This document shows, piece by piece, positions 1-6,194 of a stretch of DNA of 7,330 bases (positions are counted from its first letter, which is position 1; each line of letters starts with the position of its first letter). The position numbers were made by a program, and so were the translations under genes. The stretch is from JANNOG01 sp964516515 (GTDB lineage: Bacteria > Actinomycetota > Actinomycetes > Actinomycetales > JBBAYJ01): assembly GCA_964516515.1 (NCBI GenBank), contig CAZEYA010000189.1, positions 1 to 7,330 of the forward strand, read 5' to 3'. The notes below the pieces were generated by a model. It was not told the DNA's origin. It did not search any database and worked only from the letters and a program-made list of their open reading frames with translations.

Positions 1-342
1 CGTCGCCACGGCGATGGCGGCGCCGGCCACCGGCCACCCCGGTCGGGGCCGGCCTGCTCCCAGCACAACCATGGTCACGCCGCGGCTGCGAAGCCGGACC
101 ACGGGCAGCGTGTGGTGCGAGGCCGGCGCGGCCGGGGCGCCGGAGGCAAGGCGAGCCACCGCCCGCAGATCGGCCGGTGCCGGCATCGACCGCAGCACGG
201 CGATCGGCCGGTCCACGTCGACCAACAGCTCACCGTCCCGGTCGGTCACTCTGATCTCGCTGTGGTCACCGTCTGGTGACGTGACCGAGATCGCGAGGTC
301 CGCGTTGACGTTCAGCCGACGAGCGGGCTGGGGGGGCCTCAC
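1..342 (-). CDS. unrecognised protein, partial (C-terminus beyond window)
   Basis: The frame starts at a GTG (342-340) that overlaps the TGA stop of the preceding 87-residue gene as GTGA, so translation is probably coupled. It stays open for 114 codons to the window edge. The protein begins MRPPQPARRLNVNADLAI, continues with a beta-rich, acidic stretch (roughly residues 11-45, including ISVTSPDGDHSEIRV and GELLVDVDRP), then an Ala/Pro-rich linker and a second strand-rich piece with VVRLRSRGVTMVVLGAG near residues 79-95. The last visible residues (PVAGAAIAVAT) are hydrophobic and could begin a membrane segment, but the sequence ends there. I do not recognise the family. The coupled start, sustained frame and GC-rich third positions support a real gene. 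The opposite-strand frame over the same bases is Arg/Ser/Thr-rich and looks like its shadow. Confidence 0.6.
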   Translation of the reverse strand, partial: MRPPQPARRLNVNADLAISVTSPDGDHSEIRVTDRDGELLVDVDRPIAVLRSMPAPADLRAVARLASGAPAAPASHHTLPVVRLRSRGVTMVVLGAGRPRPGWPVAGAAIAVAT

Positions 343-602
343 CCGATGGCGCCCTTGTTGTCGGCGTCACTGGTGGTGATGCGCAGCGTGCCGTCGAGGC
401 GCCAGACCGCGCGCGGCGAGTCCGTACCGGTCTGCCGGGGGACCTCGACGATCATGTCGACGAAGGTGTAATCGATGGCTGCGCCCTTGCCGGTGAGGAA
501 CGACCACATCTCGCGGCCGAAGTCGGCGATGTTGGTGGTCTCGCCGGAGCGGACGTTGGCGTCGGAGTTGGTGTAGCTGGTGTCGCTGGTGTCGCTGGTC
601 AC
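339..602 (-). CDS. small conserved-looking hypothetical protein, 87 aa
   Basis: The GTG start at 602 is chosen because GGAGG lies 7 bases upstream; a longer frame extends to 785, but its extra residues are low-complexity and lack a ribosome binding site. The protein has a Thr/Ser/Asp-rich N-terminus made by a 9-base repeat (TSDTSDTSYT). A compact domain follows with FGREMWSFLTGKGAAI, DYTFVDMIVEVPR and AVWRLDGTLRITTSD. The pattern suggests one amphipathic helix followed by several beta strands. It has no signal peptide or membrane segment and is probably cytosolic. Its stop overlaps the next gene by four bases, so the two products are likely made together and may interact. I do not recognise the family and assign no function. 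The 187 bases upstream hold no convincing promoter. Confidence 0.7.
   Translation of the reverse strand: MTSDTSDTSYTNSDANVRSGETTNIADFGREMWSFLTGKGAAIDYTFVDMIVEVPRQTGTDSPRAVWRLDGTLRITTSDADNKGAIG
570..596. repeat. three tandem 9-base repeats in the 87-aa gene
   Basis: Three consecutive 9-mers, GGTGTAGCT, GGTGTCGCT and GGTGTCGCT, lie just inside the start of the minus-strand small gene. They encode the repeated Ser-Asp/Tyr-Thr unit at its N-terminus. The copies differ at one base. Slippage here would change the length of the N-terminal tail by three residues without breaking the frame. Confidence 0.7.
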
Positions 603-789
603 GGTGTGTCCTCCTGCAGATCGACGGGGGCCGGGGCCCTTGTGAGTCGACGCTAAGCCGCCCCGGCCCGTCCCGCCCGTCGACACCCGCCACAATCGCG
701 GGCCAGGCTTCGACACTGCGGACTTGCAACAAGGATCACGAAGGCTGATGCGCGTGCTGGTCGGCGAACCCGAGGCCGCCGACACGGCC

Positions 790-1914
790 CTAGACCAGTT
801 CGCGCTCCTGATCCTGAGGGTCCCCCACGCGTCCGGGGGGTTCGCCGGCGATCAGCAGGACAGCGACGTCGTCGCGCAGGACGCGATCGGCGGTCGCGGC
901 CGCCATCAGGCTGCGCGGCAGCTCGTCGGGAGCATCGACATCCGGCTCGTCCCCACCCCCGATCCCCGCCAGCCAGGCGCGAAGCCCATCCTCGCCCCAG
1001 CGATCGGGCGGACCGCCGGGGCGGGGATTCTCCACCAGGCCGTCGGTGTAGAACAGGATCGGTGCCCCGTCCCAAGCCACGACAGTCTCGATCCGCTCCC
1101 CGCGGAAGCCGAGACCGACCGGCGGGGAGGGCGTCAGGGCCAGCGGCGGCACCCCGGCGACGAGGTGCAGCGGCGGCGGATGGCCGGCGCAGACGAACCG
1201 GGCGGGCCCGGGAGTCGCCGGCAGGTAGGCGGTGCACACCGTCGCGTAGGCATCCATCGGATCGTCCCCGAAGAAGGCATTCTCCAGCGCTGTCACCCAC
1301 AACACCGGATCACGCGGGCCGGCAGAGACCGCCCCTCGCCAGCCAGCTCTCAGGATAGTGCCGAACGCTGCCTCACGCGGGCCGTGCCCGCACACGTCGC
1401 CGATGAGTACGGCCAACCCGCCGTCCGGCAGCCCGACGGTATCGAGGAAGTCGCCGCCGATCCCCATCCGGGCCTCGGCCGGTCGATATCGAGACGTGGC
1501 GACGAAACCTGGTCGCGGCACCGGCTGCGGGACCAGTTCCAATTCGAATACCCTGAGGTCAGCAAGCGTGTCCCCGAGGTCGGCGATTCGCGCCAGCTGG
1601 CTGTCGCGAGCCAGGGCACCCACGACGCCGGCCATCAGGCCGATACCGACAATGAGCCAACGGGCGGCCAGGGCCGAAGGCGTCAGGGCGGCAGCGACAC
1701 CGAAGACCACGGTCATCGCCACGCAGACCGCGCCGATCGTCACAGCTGGTCGCCAGCCGCCGAGGACGGCGGCCAGCAGCCCGGGCACCACGAAGATCGC
1801 CAGGGGCTGCTCCAGGGCGACGGTGTACCGCGAGTAGACCGCCACGACGATGACGACAGCCACCAGTCCCACGAGATAGGCCCAACGATCACGAGCGACA
1901 GTCCGCGGATTCAC
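790..1914 (-). CDS. membrane-anchored SpoIIE/PP2C-type serine phosphatase (RsbU/RsbP-like)
   Basis: This is a 374-residue protein. It has about four N-terminal transmembrane helices (roughly 13-29, 37-53, 56-78, 85-102), a short helical linker (103-128) and a C-terminal SpoIIE phosphatase domain. The metal- and phosphate-binding motifs are present: GGD at 153-155, GDVCGHG at 172-178, AGHPPP at 243-248, TDGL at 290-293 and the closing DD at 348-349. Family members remove phosphate from a STAS anti-sigma antagonist so that it can capture an anti-sigma kinase and free a sigma factor; that role here is inferred. No PAS, GAF or HAMP sensor is visible, so the membrane part is the likely input domain. 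The GTG start at 1914 has GGAAGGA nine bases upstream. The gene is divergent from a STAS gene, its plausible substrate. The frame opposite it on the plus strand is a shadow. Confidence 0.93.
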   Translation of the reverse strand: MNPRTVARDRWAYLVGLVAVVIVVAVYSRYTVALEQPLAIFVVPGLLAAVLGGWRPAVTIGAVCVAMTVVFGVAAALTPSALAARWLIVGIGLMAGVVGALARDSQLARIADLGDTLADLRVFELELVPQPVPRPGFVATSRYRPAEARMGIGGDFLDTVGLPDGGLAVLIGDVCGHGPREAAFGTILRAGWRGAVSAGPRDPVLWVTALENAFFGDDPMDAYATVCTAYLPATPGPARFVCAGHPPPLHLVAGVPPLALTPSPPVGLGFRGERIETVVAWDGAPILFYTDGLVENPRPGGPPDRWGEDGLRAWLAGIGGGDEPDVDAPDELPRSLMAAATADRVLRDDVAVLLIAGEPPGRVGDPQDQERELV

Positions 1915-2013
1915 CGAGCCGAATCCTTCCGATCCCCATGGCAGCTTATGCGGTTCGGCGAGAGTAGCCCTCCGGCACTATCCGCGGCGGCGCAGCCCTT
2001 CTAGGATCCGAGG

Positions 2014-2037
2014 CTACCCATCTCGGACCGCTGAAAG
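2014..2037 (-). promoter_or_regulatory. possible SigB/SigF-type promoter for the phosphatase gene
   Basis: Read on the minus strand, CTTT (2037-2034) is followed after 14 bases by GGGTAG (2019-2014). The actinobacterial SigB/SigF pattern is about GTTT, 13-16 bases, GGGTA(T/C/G), so there is one mismatch in the -35 box. This would give a leader of roughly 95 bases before the phosphatase GTG. A general-stress promoter would suit a partner-switching gene, but short motifs like this arise by chance in GC-rich DNA. Confidence 0.25.
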
Positions 2038-2045
2038 GATCGATC

Positions 2046-2066
2046 GTGACGGTTGCTCGTGAGTGA
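2046..2066 (+). other. six-codon mini-ORF overlapping the STAS start
   Basis: GTG ACG GTT GCT CGT GAG TGA (peptide MTVARE) sits six bases after AAGGA (2035-2039), the best ribosome binding site in this region. Its TGA at 2064-2066 lies just inside the STAS reading frame, which starts at GTG 2059 in another register. Ribosomes loading here would stop almost on top of the STAS start, so termination-reinitiation is possible. The alternative is a one-base indel that split a single longer N-terminus. Confidence 0.4.
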
Positions 2067-2400
2067 GCAGGGAGCCCGGGCGACCGTCTCCGCCCAGGCC
2101 GCCGACGGAACGCTCCGCGCGGCCATCGCAGGCGAGATCGACCTGTCGAACCGGGCCGAGATCGCCACGTCGCTCGCCCGGGCATGGGCCGACGCGGGAG
2201 CTGACGCCGAAGCCATGGATCTGGATCTGAGCAGCGTGTCCTTCATGGACAGCCAAGCCATCGCCCTGCTGCACGCTCTTCACGAGAACCTGTCGGGACA
2301 ACGCAAGGTGCTGCGGATCCGGACCGGCTCGGGAACCCCTGCGGAGAGCATCCTCGCCCTCACCGGGATGCAGCATCTGCTTGACATTCGGGACTTGTGA
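2059..2400 (+). CDS. STAS-domain anti-sigma factor antagonist (anti-anti-sigma factor)
   Basis: This is a 113-residue single STAS domain, normal in length for SpoIIAA/RsbV-type proteins. The N-terminal strands include AIAGEIDLSNRAEI (about 22-35). The switch loop reads DLSSVSFMDSQAIALL, with Asp64-Ser65 at the usual phospho-acceptor position after a beta strand. In most relatives this Ser is followed by Ser/Thr-Gly; here it is followed by Gln-Ala, which may alter kinase or phosphatase recognition. Such proteins are phosphorylated by an anti-sigma kinase and dephosphorylated by a SpoIIE phosphatase; the divergent phosphatase is the likely partner. The start is uncertain. GTG 2059 gives the best-fitting N-terminus but lies 19 bases from the AAGGA site; TTG 2053 is in frame and 13 bases from it; GTG 2046 is perfectly spaced but leads only to the mini-ORF. 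Confidence 0.9.
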   Translation: MSEQGARATVSAQAADGTLRAAIAGEIDLSNRAEIATSLARAWADAGADAEAMDLDLSSVSFMDSQAIALLHALHENLSGQRKVLRIRTGSGTPAESILALTGMQHLLDIRDL

Positions 2401-2409
2401 TTCGGGCAG

Positions 2410-2444
2410 CCCGAGGATCTCGAGTCTCGGGTCAGCCGGCTGAC
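2410..2444. terminator. probable bidirectional terminator between convergent genes
   Basis: The 49-base gap between the STAS stop and the SH3-protein stop holds two stacked symmetric elements. One is a hairpin with CCCGAG (2410-2415) pairing CTCGGG (2426-2431) around a 10-base loop. The other is the perfect 14-base palindrome GTCAGCCGGCTGAC (2431-2444). No T-run follows on either strand, as is common for actinobacterial terminators, so function is inferred from position and symmetry. Confidence 0.5.
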
Positions 2445-2449
2445 TTCCC

Positions 2450-3415
2450 TCAGGAGACGCTGACGTGAACGTGGTCGTAGTGGTTCGCTGTCGAGCCGCC
2501 TCGGTCCGCCATGTACTCCCAGGCGCTCGTGGGGTTGCCAGCCTGCCAGATCTGCTGTTCGTAGATCACGTAGGCGACGCCCAGCTCCGCGGCGTGGGCC
2601 TGAACATAGCGGGCGATCTCCCACCCCGGTCCGCCCGAGACCATGATATCCACGGCCCGGCCGCTGCCGTGGTCACCGCCGTCACCGGGGCGGTAGCCAC
2701 CGAAGGACGACACCGAACCGCTGAAGGCGGCGCACACCGCGCGGTACACCGCCCTGGCGTTGCCGGTCAGGTTGGGTTCGATGTCGGGATTGAGGGAACA
2801 CGAGGCGCCCGACACCCCCGGTGATGCAGCCGCGGGATCGGGCGGCGGTTCAGGCTTCGACTCCGAGAGGTACGAGGACTTGACCCAGCCCGTCTGTCCG
2901 TCAGTCATCACCTGCGTCCAGCCGTTGTCGGTGGCACCGGTGACGTCGACCTGCGTGACGGCCGCGAGGTGACCGATGGGCTCGTTATCCGTCGACGGGC
3001 CGGAACGGACATTGACCTCCGTGGCCGCCCACAGTTGTCCGACGACGACGACGACGGGGAGGGGGACGGGGACGGGTTCGGGCGCGGCGGCCGGAGCCGC
3101 CGGGGTCGGCTCGGCGGGGGCACTCGGCCCCGGCGACGGCGTTGCCGTTGCCGGTGCCCTGCCCCGACTTGCCCGGACCCGCTCGCGAGCCTCGAGAGCC
3201 GCCGCGATTTGCGCGGCGTCCGCGGCCGCGTCGGAGTCCGTGGCCACGTCGCTAGGGGCGACGACGGCCTGCACGGCCGAGCCCACCGTGCCGGTGGACT
3301 GTCGGACGGCGACACCCAGGGAGAACACGAACAGCACGCCGCAGACCGCGGCGGCCGCGAGCGGACGTGTGAGGGGTCGCCTGACGGGATCGGCGCGGTG
3401 ACGGCCTCGTGCCAC
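2450..3415 (-). CDS. secreted/membrane-tethered SH3-domain protein with ARB_07466-like C-terminal domain
   Basis: GTG 3415 is taken as the start because AGGAAG lies seven bases upstream. A TTG at 3445 would add ten residues and has no such site. The 321-residue protein has a basic N-terminus, one hydrophobic signal or anchor helix (about 18-37), an Ala-rich helical stretch (58-82), a long Pro/Ala linker (86-120) and a bacterial SH3 domain (about 126-184, with VNVRSGPS and GWVKSSYL). A C-terminal domain follows (206-321). It holds a Cys pair (206, 228), DHGSGRAVDIM (His249, Asp256) and a final DHVHVS (His315, His317). The His/Asp/His arrangement resembles the zinc site of M15-like D,D-peptidases, so a cell-wall role outside the membrane is likely; catalysis is not proven. 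Relatives are common in actinomycetes. Confidence 0.9.
   Translation of the reverse strand: MARGRHRADPVRRPLTRPLAAAAVCGVLFVFSLGVAVRQSTGTVGSAVQAVVAPSDVATDSDAAADAAQIAAALEARERVRASRGRAPATATPSPGPSAPAEPTPAAPAAAPEPVPVPLPVVVVVGQLWAATEVNVRSGPSTDNEPIGHLAAVTQVDVTGATDNGWTQVMTDGQTGWVKSSYLSESKPEPPPDPAAASPGVSGASCSLNPDIEPNLTGNARAVYRAVCAAFSGSVSSFGGYRPGDGGDHGSGRAVDIMVSGGPGWEIARYVQAHAAELGVAYVIYEQQIWQAGNPTSAWEYMADRGGSTANHYDHVHVSVS
3041..3055. repeat. (GAC)5 microsatellite coding for a valine run
   Basis: Five GAC units on the plus strand read as five GTC valine codons on the minus strand, giving VVVVV just before the SH3 domain and after a Pro-Val linker. The surrounding plus-strand bases are G-rich. Slippage would change the valine count without shifting the frame. 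Confidence 0.75.
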
Positions 3416-3453
3416 AAGCTCTCTTCCTGGTCGGGTGCCTCGCAAACGGGGAC

Positions 3454-3459
3454 ATCGTA
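3454..3459 (-). promoter_or_regulatory. candidate -10 box for the SH3-protein gene
   Basis: TACGAT on the minus strand matches the -10 consensus at four of six positions, including the key T1, A2 and T6. It lies in a locally AT-richer patch (GGTTTGGTTTACGAT). Transcription would begin near 3447, leaving about 31 bases before the preferred GTG at 3415. No good -35 box is seen at 17 bases. A start near 3447 argues against the TTG at 3445 except as a leaderless start. Confidence 0.3.
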
Positions 3460-3568
3460 AACCAAACCTTTACCGCGAAGGCGCCGCCTGGGAGGTCGAC
3501 AAGCCAGATACCAGCCGCCGCCCTGCCGTGCCGCGTCGAGCTGCGGGCCCCACGCCCGGGTGGACACC

Positions 3569-3596
3569 TTGAAGTTCCTTCACCTCATGCTAGAAA
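3569..3596 (+). promoter_or_regulatory. SigA-type promoter giving a probable leaderless ATPase mRNA
   Basis: TTGAAG (3569-3574) and TAGAAA (3591-3596) are separated by 16 bases; each matches its consensus at four of six positions. The expected start of transcription is six to seven bases after the -10 box, at 3602-3603, which is the first base of the GTG start codon. No ribosome binding site precedes that GTG. The two facts together support leaderless translation, which is common in actinomycetes. Confidence 0.55.
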
Positions 3597-3606
3597 TACG
3601 AGGTGA
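3580..3606. promoter_or_regulatory. operator-like inverted repeat over the ATPase -10 box and start
   Basis: TCACCTC (3580-3586) and GAGGTGA (3600-3606) are perfect 7-base inverted arms with 13 bases between them. The spacer contains the -10 box, and the right arm covers the GTG start. A protein bound here would block RNA polymerase. The ATPase carries a helix-turn-helix and may bind it, but that is a guess; in RNA only part of the dyad would be transcribed, so a hairpin is unlikely. Confidence 0.4.
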
Positions 3607-4763
3607 GGAACCAGCCAGTCCCTCGTCCGCGAGACGAGACCGCACTCCGGGCCGCTCTGCGGCGAGCCCCCGTCGTCCTGGTGACGGGGCCTCGTCAGGC
3701 CGGCAAGTCCACGCTCGCTCGCACCGTGGTGCAGCCACTACCGTCGAACGCCTTCGATCTGGAGGACCCGCGCGACCTGGCACGGCTGGGCGAGCCGACC
3801 CTGAGCTTGCCGCCGCTGGCGGGCACGATCGTCATCGACGAAGCACAGCGCAGCAGGGATCTGTTTCCTGTCCTACGAGTGCTGGCTGACGAGGATCCCA
3901 CCCCCGGACGCTTCCTCGTCCTAGGCAGCGCATCACCGGACCTGGTCGGACTCGCCGCCGAATCCCTCGCGGGCCGCGTGACACTCGTTGAGCTCGGCGG
4001 CTTCCGGGTGGCCGACGTCGGGGTGGACGCGCTCGACACCGTCTGGCAGCGCGGTGGCATGCCACGCTCGTTCCTTGCTCCCGATGACGAAGCGTCCGCG
4101 CACTGGCGTGACGATTACATCAGCACGTTCCTCGAACGGGACCTGGGCAACCTCGGGTTCCGCATCCCGGCCGTCACGATGCGCCGCTTCTGGACGATGT
4201 TGGCGCACTTCCACGGGCAGACGTGGAACGGCGCCGAACTGGCCCGCGCCCTAGGCGTCTCGGAGTCGACGGTTCGTCGCTACCTGGACGCCTTGACTGA
4301 CGCACTGGTCGTCCGCCAATTACAACCGTGGTTGGCCAACATCGGTAAGCGACAAGTCAGATCGCCCAAGGTCTACATCCGAGACAGCGGCCTGCTGCAC
4401 CGTCTCCTGGGCATAGCCGACCGAACGGCGCTCTTGAGTCACCCCAAAGTTGGCGCCAGCTGGGAAGGATTCATAGTCGAGCAGATCCTCGCCACGAACG
4501 CGAGGAACCCCTGGTTCTGGGGCACCCACGCGAATGCCGAGCTGGACCTCCTGGTCGATATCGACGGCCAACGCGTCGGCATCGAAATCAAACGCACGGA
4601 CCGCCCCGCCATCACCCCTTCCATCCGACACGCCATCGACGACCTGGGACTCACCCGCGTCGTGCTGATACACGCCGGAACCCGTTCGTTCCCAATGGCA
4701 CAGAACGTCGAGGCGATGGGCGCCGCCGACGCACTGCGCGCCGGAGGGCTCGGCGACAGTTAG
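3603..4763 (+). CDS. AAA-family ATPase with DUF4143 (PD-(D/E)XK-like) C-terminal domain
   Basis: This is a 386-residue protein, typical for the AAA_14/DUF4143 family. The N-terminal P-loop domain shows Walker A GPRQAGKST (29-37), Walker B TIVIDEAQ (75-82) and a sensor-1-like LGSAS (107-111). A winged-helix-type segment follows (about 208-232, ELARALGVSESTVRRYL). The C-terminal domain has WEGFIVEQ (287-294) and the nuclease-fold signature ELDLLV with Asp315, followed by EIK (Glu328, Lys330). The family's job is not settled: members are soluble ATPases often found in accessory or defence-rich regions, and cleavage activity has not been shown for most. GTG 3603 is supported by the promoter placing the mRNA 5' end there. 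Several stretches in the 3' half look less GC-biased than neighbouring genes, which would fit acquisition by transfer. It is monocistronic as far as can be seen. Confidence 0.93.
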   Translation: MRNQPVPRPRDETALRAALRRAPVVLVTGPRQAGKSTLARTVVQPLPSNAFDLEDPRDLARLGEPTLSLPPLAGTIVIDEAQRSRDLFPVLRVLADEDPTPGRFLVLGSASPDLVGLAAESLAGRVTLVELGGFRVADVGVDALDTVWQRGGMPRSFLAPDDEASAHWRDDYISTFLERDLGNLGFRIPAVTMRRFWTMLAHFHGQTWNGAELARALGVSESTVRRYLDALTDALVVRQLQPWLANIGKRQVRSPKVYIRDSGLLHRLLGIADRTALLSHPKVGASWEGFIVEQILATNARNPWFWGTHANAELDLLVDIDGQRVGIEIKRTDRPAITPSIRHAIDDLGLTRVVLIHAGTRSFPMAQNVEAMGAADALRAGGLGDS

Positions 4764-4869
4764 GGGCAACCGATGGCGTCGTTGGGGTCATGGAAGCCAG
4801 GGCGTCGAAGCGATGACTGACGACAGGCGGTGCAGATCCTTCGACACTGTCGTCGCGAGTGAGGTTCCC

Positions 4870-5172
4870 ATGGGTTCCCGGATGTCGACCTCGGCTGCGG
4901 TGATAGAGCTCGTCGAACGCCTGGCAGAACTTGGCTACGACTCTCTTCTGGTCGACCCGGTGGCACCGACCCACGAGCGCCTGATCCGGCAGCGCATCGA
5001 GGACGTCGAGGGCCTCGGGAGGTTCGATGCTGTCACCGGGTGCCCTCGGGGTGCCCTCGGCCAGCCCGCCGCGCTGCGGGGTTCCTCGGATTGGCGGGCT
5101 GCCCGGCGAGCGCTGCGGAGATCCCGCCAACGACCGCCCCTGAGCTGGGACCAGTCCCGTGCTGATCACTGA
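4870..5172 (+). CDS. orphan hypothetical reading frame, possibly a gene fragment
   Basis: The frame is open from ATG 4813, but ATG 4870 has GAGG five bases upstream and is the better start, giving about 100 residues. The first half looks like real protein: STSAAVIELVERLAELGY and PTHERLIRQRIEDVEG are helical and amphipathic. From about residue 58 (GCPRGALGQPAALRG) it becomes Arg/Ala/Ser-rich and looks like non-coding GC-rich sequence, so a frameshift or truncation near 5040 is likely. Its last 14 bases overlap the next frame. No family is recognised. It may be the remnant of a gene whose end was lost together with the start of the hydrolase downstream. Confidence 0.35.
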   Translation: MGSRMSTSAAVIELVERLAELGYDSLLVDPVAPTHERLIRQRIEDVEGLGRFDAVTGCPRGALGQPAALRGSSDWRAARRALRRSRQRPPLSWDQSRADH

Positions 5173-5752
5173 AATCAATCCCCGCCGTGCCCAAAGTATG
5201 GTCAGGAGGGGTGCGAGGGCCCGCATCGCCGGGCTGATACCGCCGGACATCGCCGATCAGGTGCCGCCGGACCAGCTCGGCCTCATCACCGGCCTGCCCG
5301 CCGAGATGACGCAGATTCCTTGGGATGGCCCTCAAGTCCGGGTTGTCGAGCATCAGCCGCATGCCCCGGGCCATGCGGCGCTGTTGATTGCGGAACGCGG
5401 GGTTCTCGTCGCCGGCGACATGCCTTCTGATGTCTTGATTCCGATGCTCGACTTGAACGACACCGCTGACCCGATCGAGGACTACCTCGCCGCGCTGCGG
5501 CTGCTCGAGGGCGTGGCGGGCGACGTCGATGTCTTCGTCCCCGGCCACGGGTCCATCGGCGCAGCTGATCAGGTACACGCACGGATCGACCAGGATCGTG
5601 CGTCCGTGTACGCCTTGCGTGTCGCCCATGTTCCCAGCGACCGGCGGGTCGGCCCATCGGCCACGTACGGCAAGGATTGGCTGCCTGGCGTGCACGAACG
5701 GCAACTCCAGCGCCTCGCCCGAAGAAGCGAGCGCGACAGGACGCCCGGCTAG
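5159..5752 (+). pseudogene. 5'-truncated metallo-beta-lactamase-fold hydrolase
   Basis: The 197-residue frame carries only the C-terminal half of an MBL-fold metallohydrolase. Conserved pieces are HAPGH (metal-ligand His72), GVLVAGDMPSDVLIPML (bridging Asp87), DPIEDYLAALRLLE (104-117) and VFVPGHGS (His130), then a tail ending GVHERQLQRLARR. The defining HxHxDH motif and the strands before it are absent; the region where such a motif might sit reads LITEINPRRAQSM, with no histidines. No frame immediately upstream restores it. Without these ligands the dinuclear metal site cannot form, so I call it a remnant, although the remaining frame is undamaged. The GTG at 5159 is only the first possible start and lacks a ribosome binding site. 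A TGA lies in frame just upstream, at about 5141. It converges on the vapC gene. Confidence 0.7.
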
Positions 5753-5780
5753 CGATCGGCTTCCGGCGCTGGTGGAGCCG

Positions 5781-6194
5781 TCAGGGCTTCAGGAAGGCGG
5801 GGAGTGCAAGGCGGATCTCACAGCGGAGTTCGGGGATTTTATCGAGGCGAGCGTCAGCGGTGATCAGCGGGCAGCCGAAGGTCTCGGCAAGGGCGAGGTA
5901 GGCGGCGTCGTAGCCCGAGACGTTGCTGCGGAGCTCCCACATGCGGGTCAGCAGCGGTGCTGCAGCGACGAGGTCGATTGTGGTGGTCACGATCGCTGAG
6001 AGAGCGTCCTCAGCGCGCGTCTGGCTGATCTTGTGGCCGAGCCGTCGGCCGCGGACGGCGGAGAACACCTCCACGACCAGGTGTTCAGGAGCAGCCCAGT
6101 GCGCATCGCGGGCCAGTTCGGCTCGTGAGCTAGCACCGACCGGTCCATCGTCGGTCAAGGCGTGGGTCAGCACGGACGCGTCGATCACGATCAC
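5781..6194 (-). CDS. vapC: VapC-type PIN-domain toxin (module 1)
   Basis: This is a 137-residue PIN-domain ribonuclease. The acidic active-site residues are all present: Asp5 in IVIDASVL, Glu42 in VVEVFSAVRG, Asp96 in SGYDAAYLALAE and Asp114 in ITADARLDK. VapC toxins cut specific tRNA or rRNA sites and are held inactive by the partner antitoxin. The GTG start overlaps the antitoxin's TGA as GTGA (6194-6191), so toxin translation depends on antitoxin translation. Because the toxin looks intact while the antitoxin start is out of register, either the antitoxin is still made by an unusual route or the toxin is silenced by loss of coupling. It converges with the MBL-fold remnant, whose stop lies 28 bases away. 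Confidence 0.93.
   Translation of the reverse strand: MIVIDASVLTHALTDDGPVGASSRAELARDAHWAAPEHLVVEVFSAVRGRRLGHKISQTRAEDALSAIVTTTIDLVAAAPLLTRMWELRSNVSGYDAAYLALAETFGCPLITADARLDKIPELRCEIRLALPAFLKP

Noticed and set aside
14..379. 121-codon plus-strand frame at the left edge
   Set aside because: It is Arg/Ser/Thr/Pro-rich and antisense to the coupled minus-strand gene starting at 342.
724..2004. 426-codon plus-strand frame
   Set aside because: It lies opposite the phosphatase gene, is rich in Arg/Gln/Gly/Asp/His with no domain motif, and mirrors the codon structure of the minus-strand gene, so it is a shadow frame.
3445..3445. TTG as start of the SH3 protein
   Set aside because: The GTG at 3415 has a good ribosome binding site and the predicted transcript begins only about two bases before this TTG.
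3416..3600. Possible cyclic-di-AMP (ydaO-type) riboswitch upstream of the cell-wall SH3 gene
   Set aside because: Such switches often precede actinobacterial wall-hydrolase genes, but I could not find the conserved core or pseudoknot pieces, and the likely leader is only about 31 bases.
5033..5704. 223-codon minus-strand frame
   Set aside because: It is antisense to the MBL-fold remnant, whose motifs (HAPGH, GDM, PGHGS) are clear on the plus strand; the minus frame shows no family signature.
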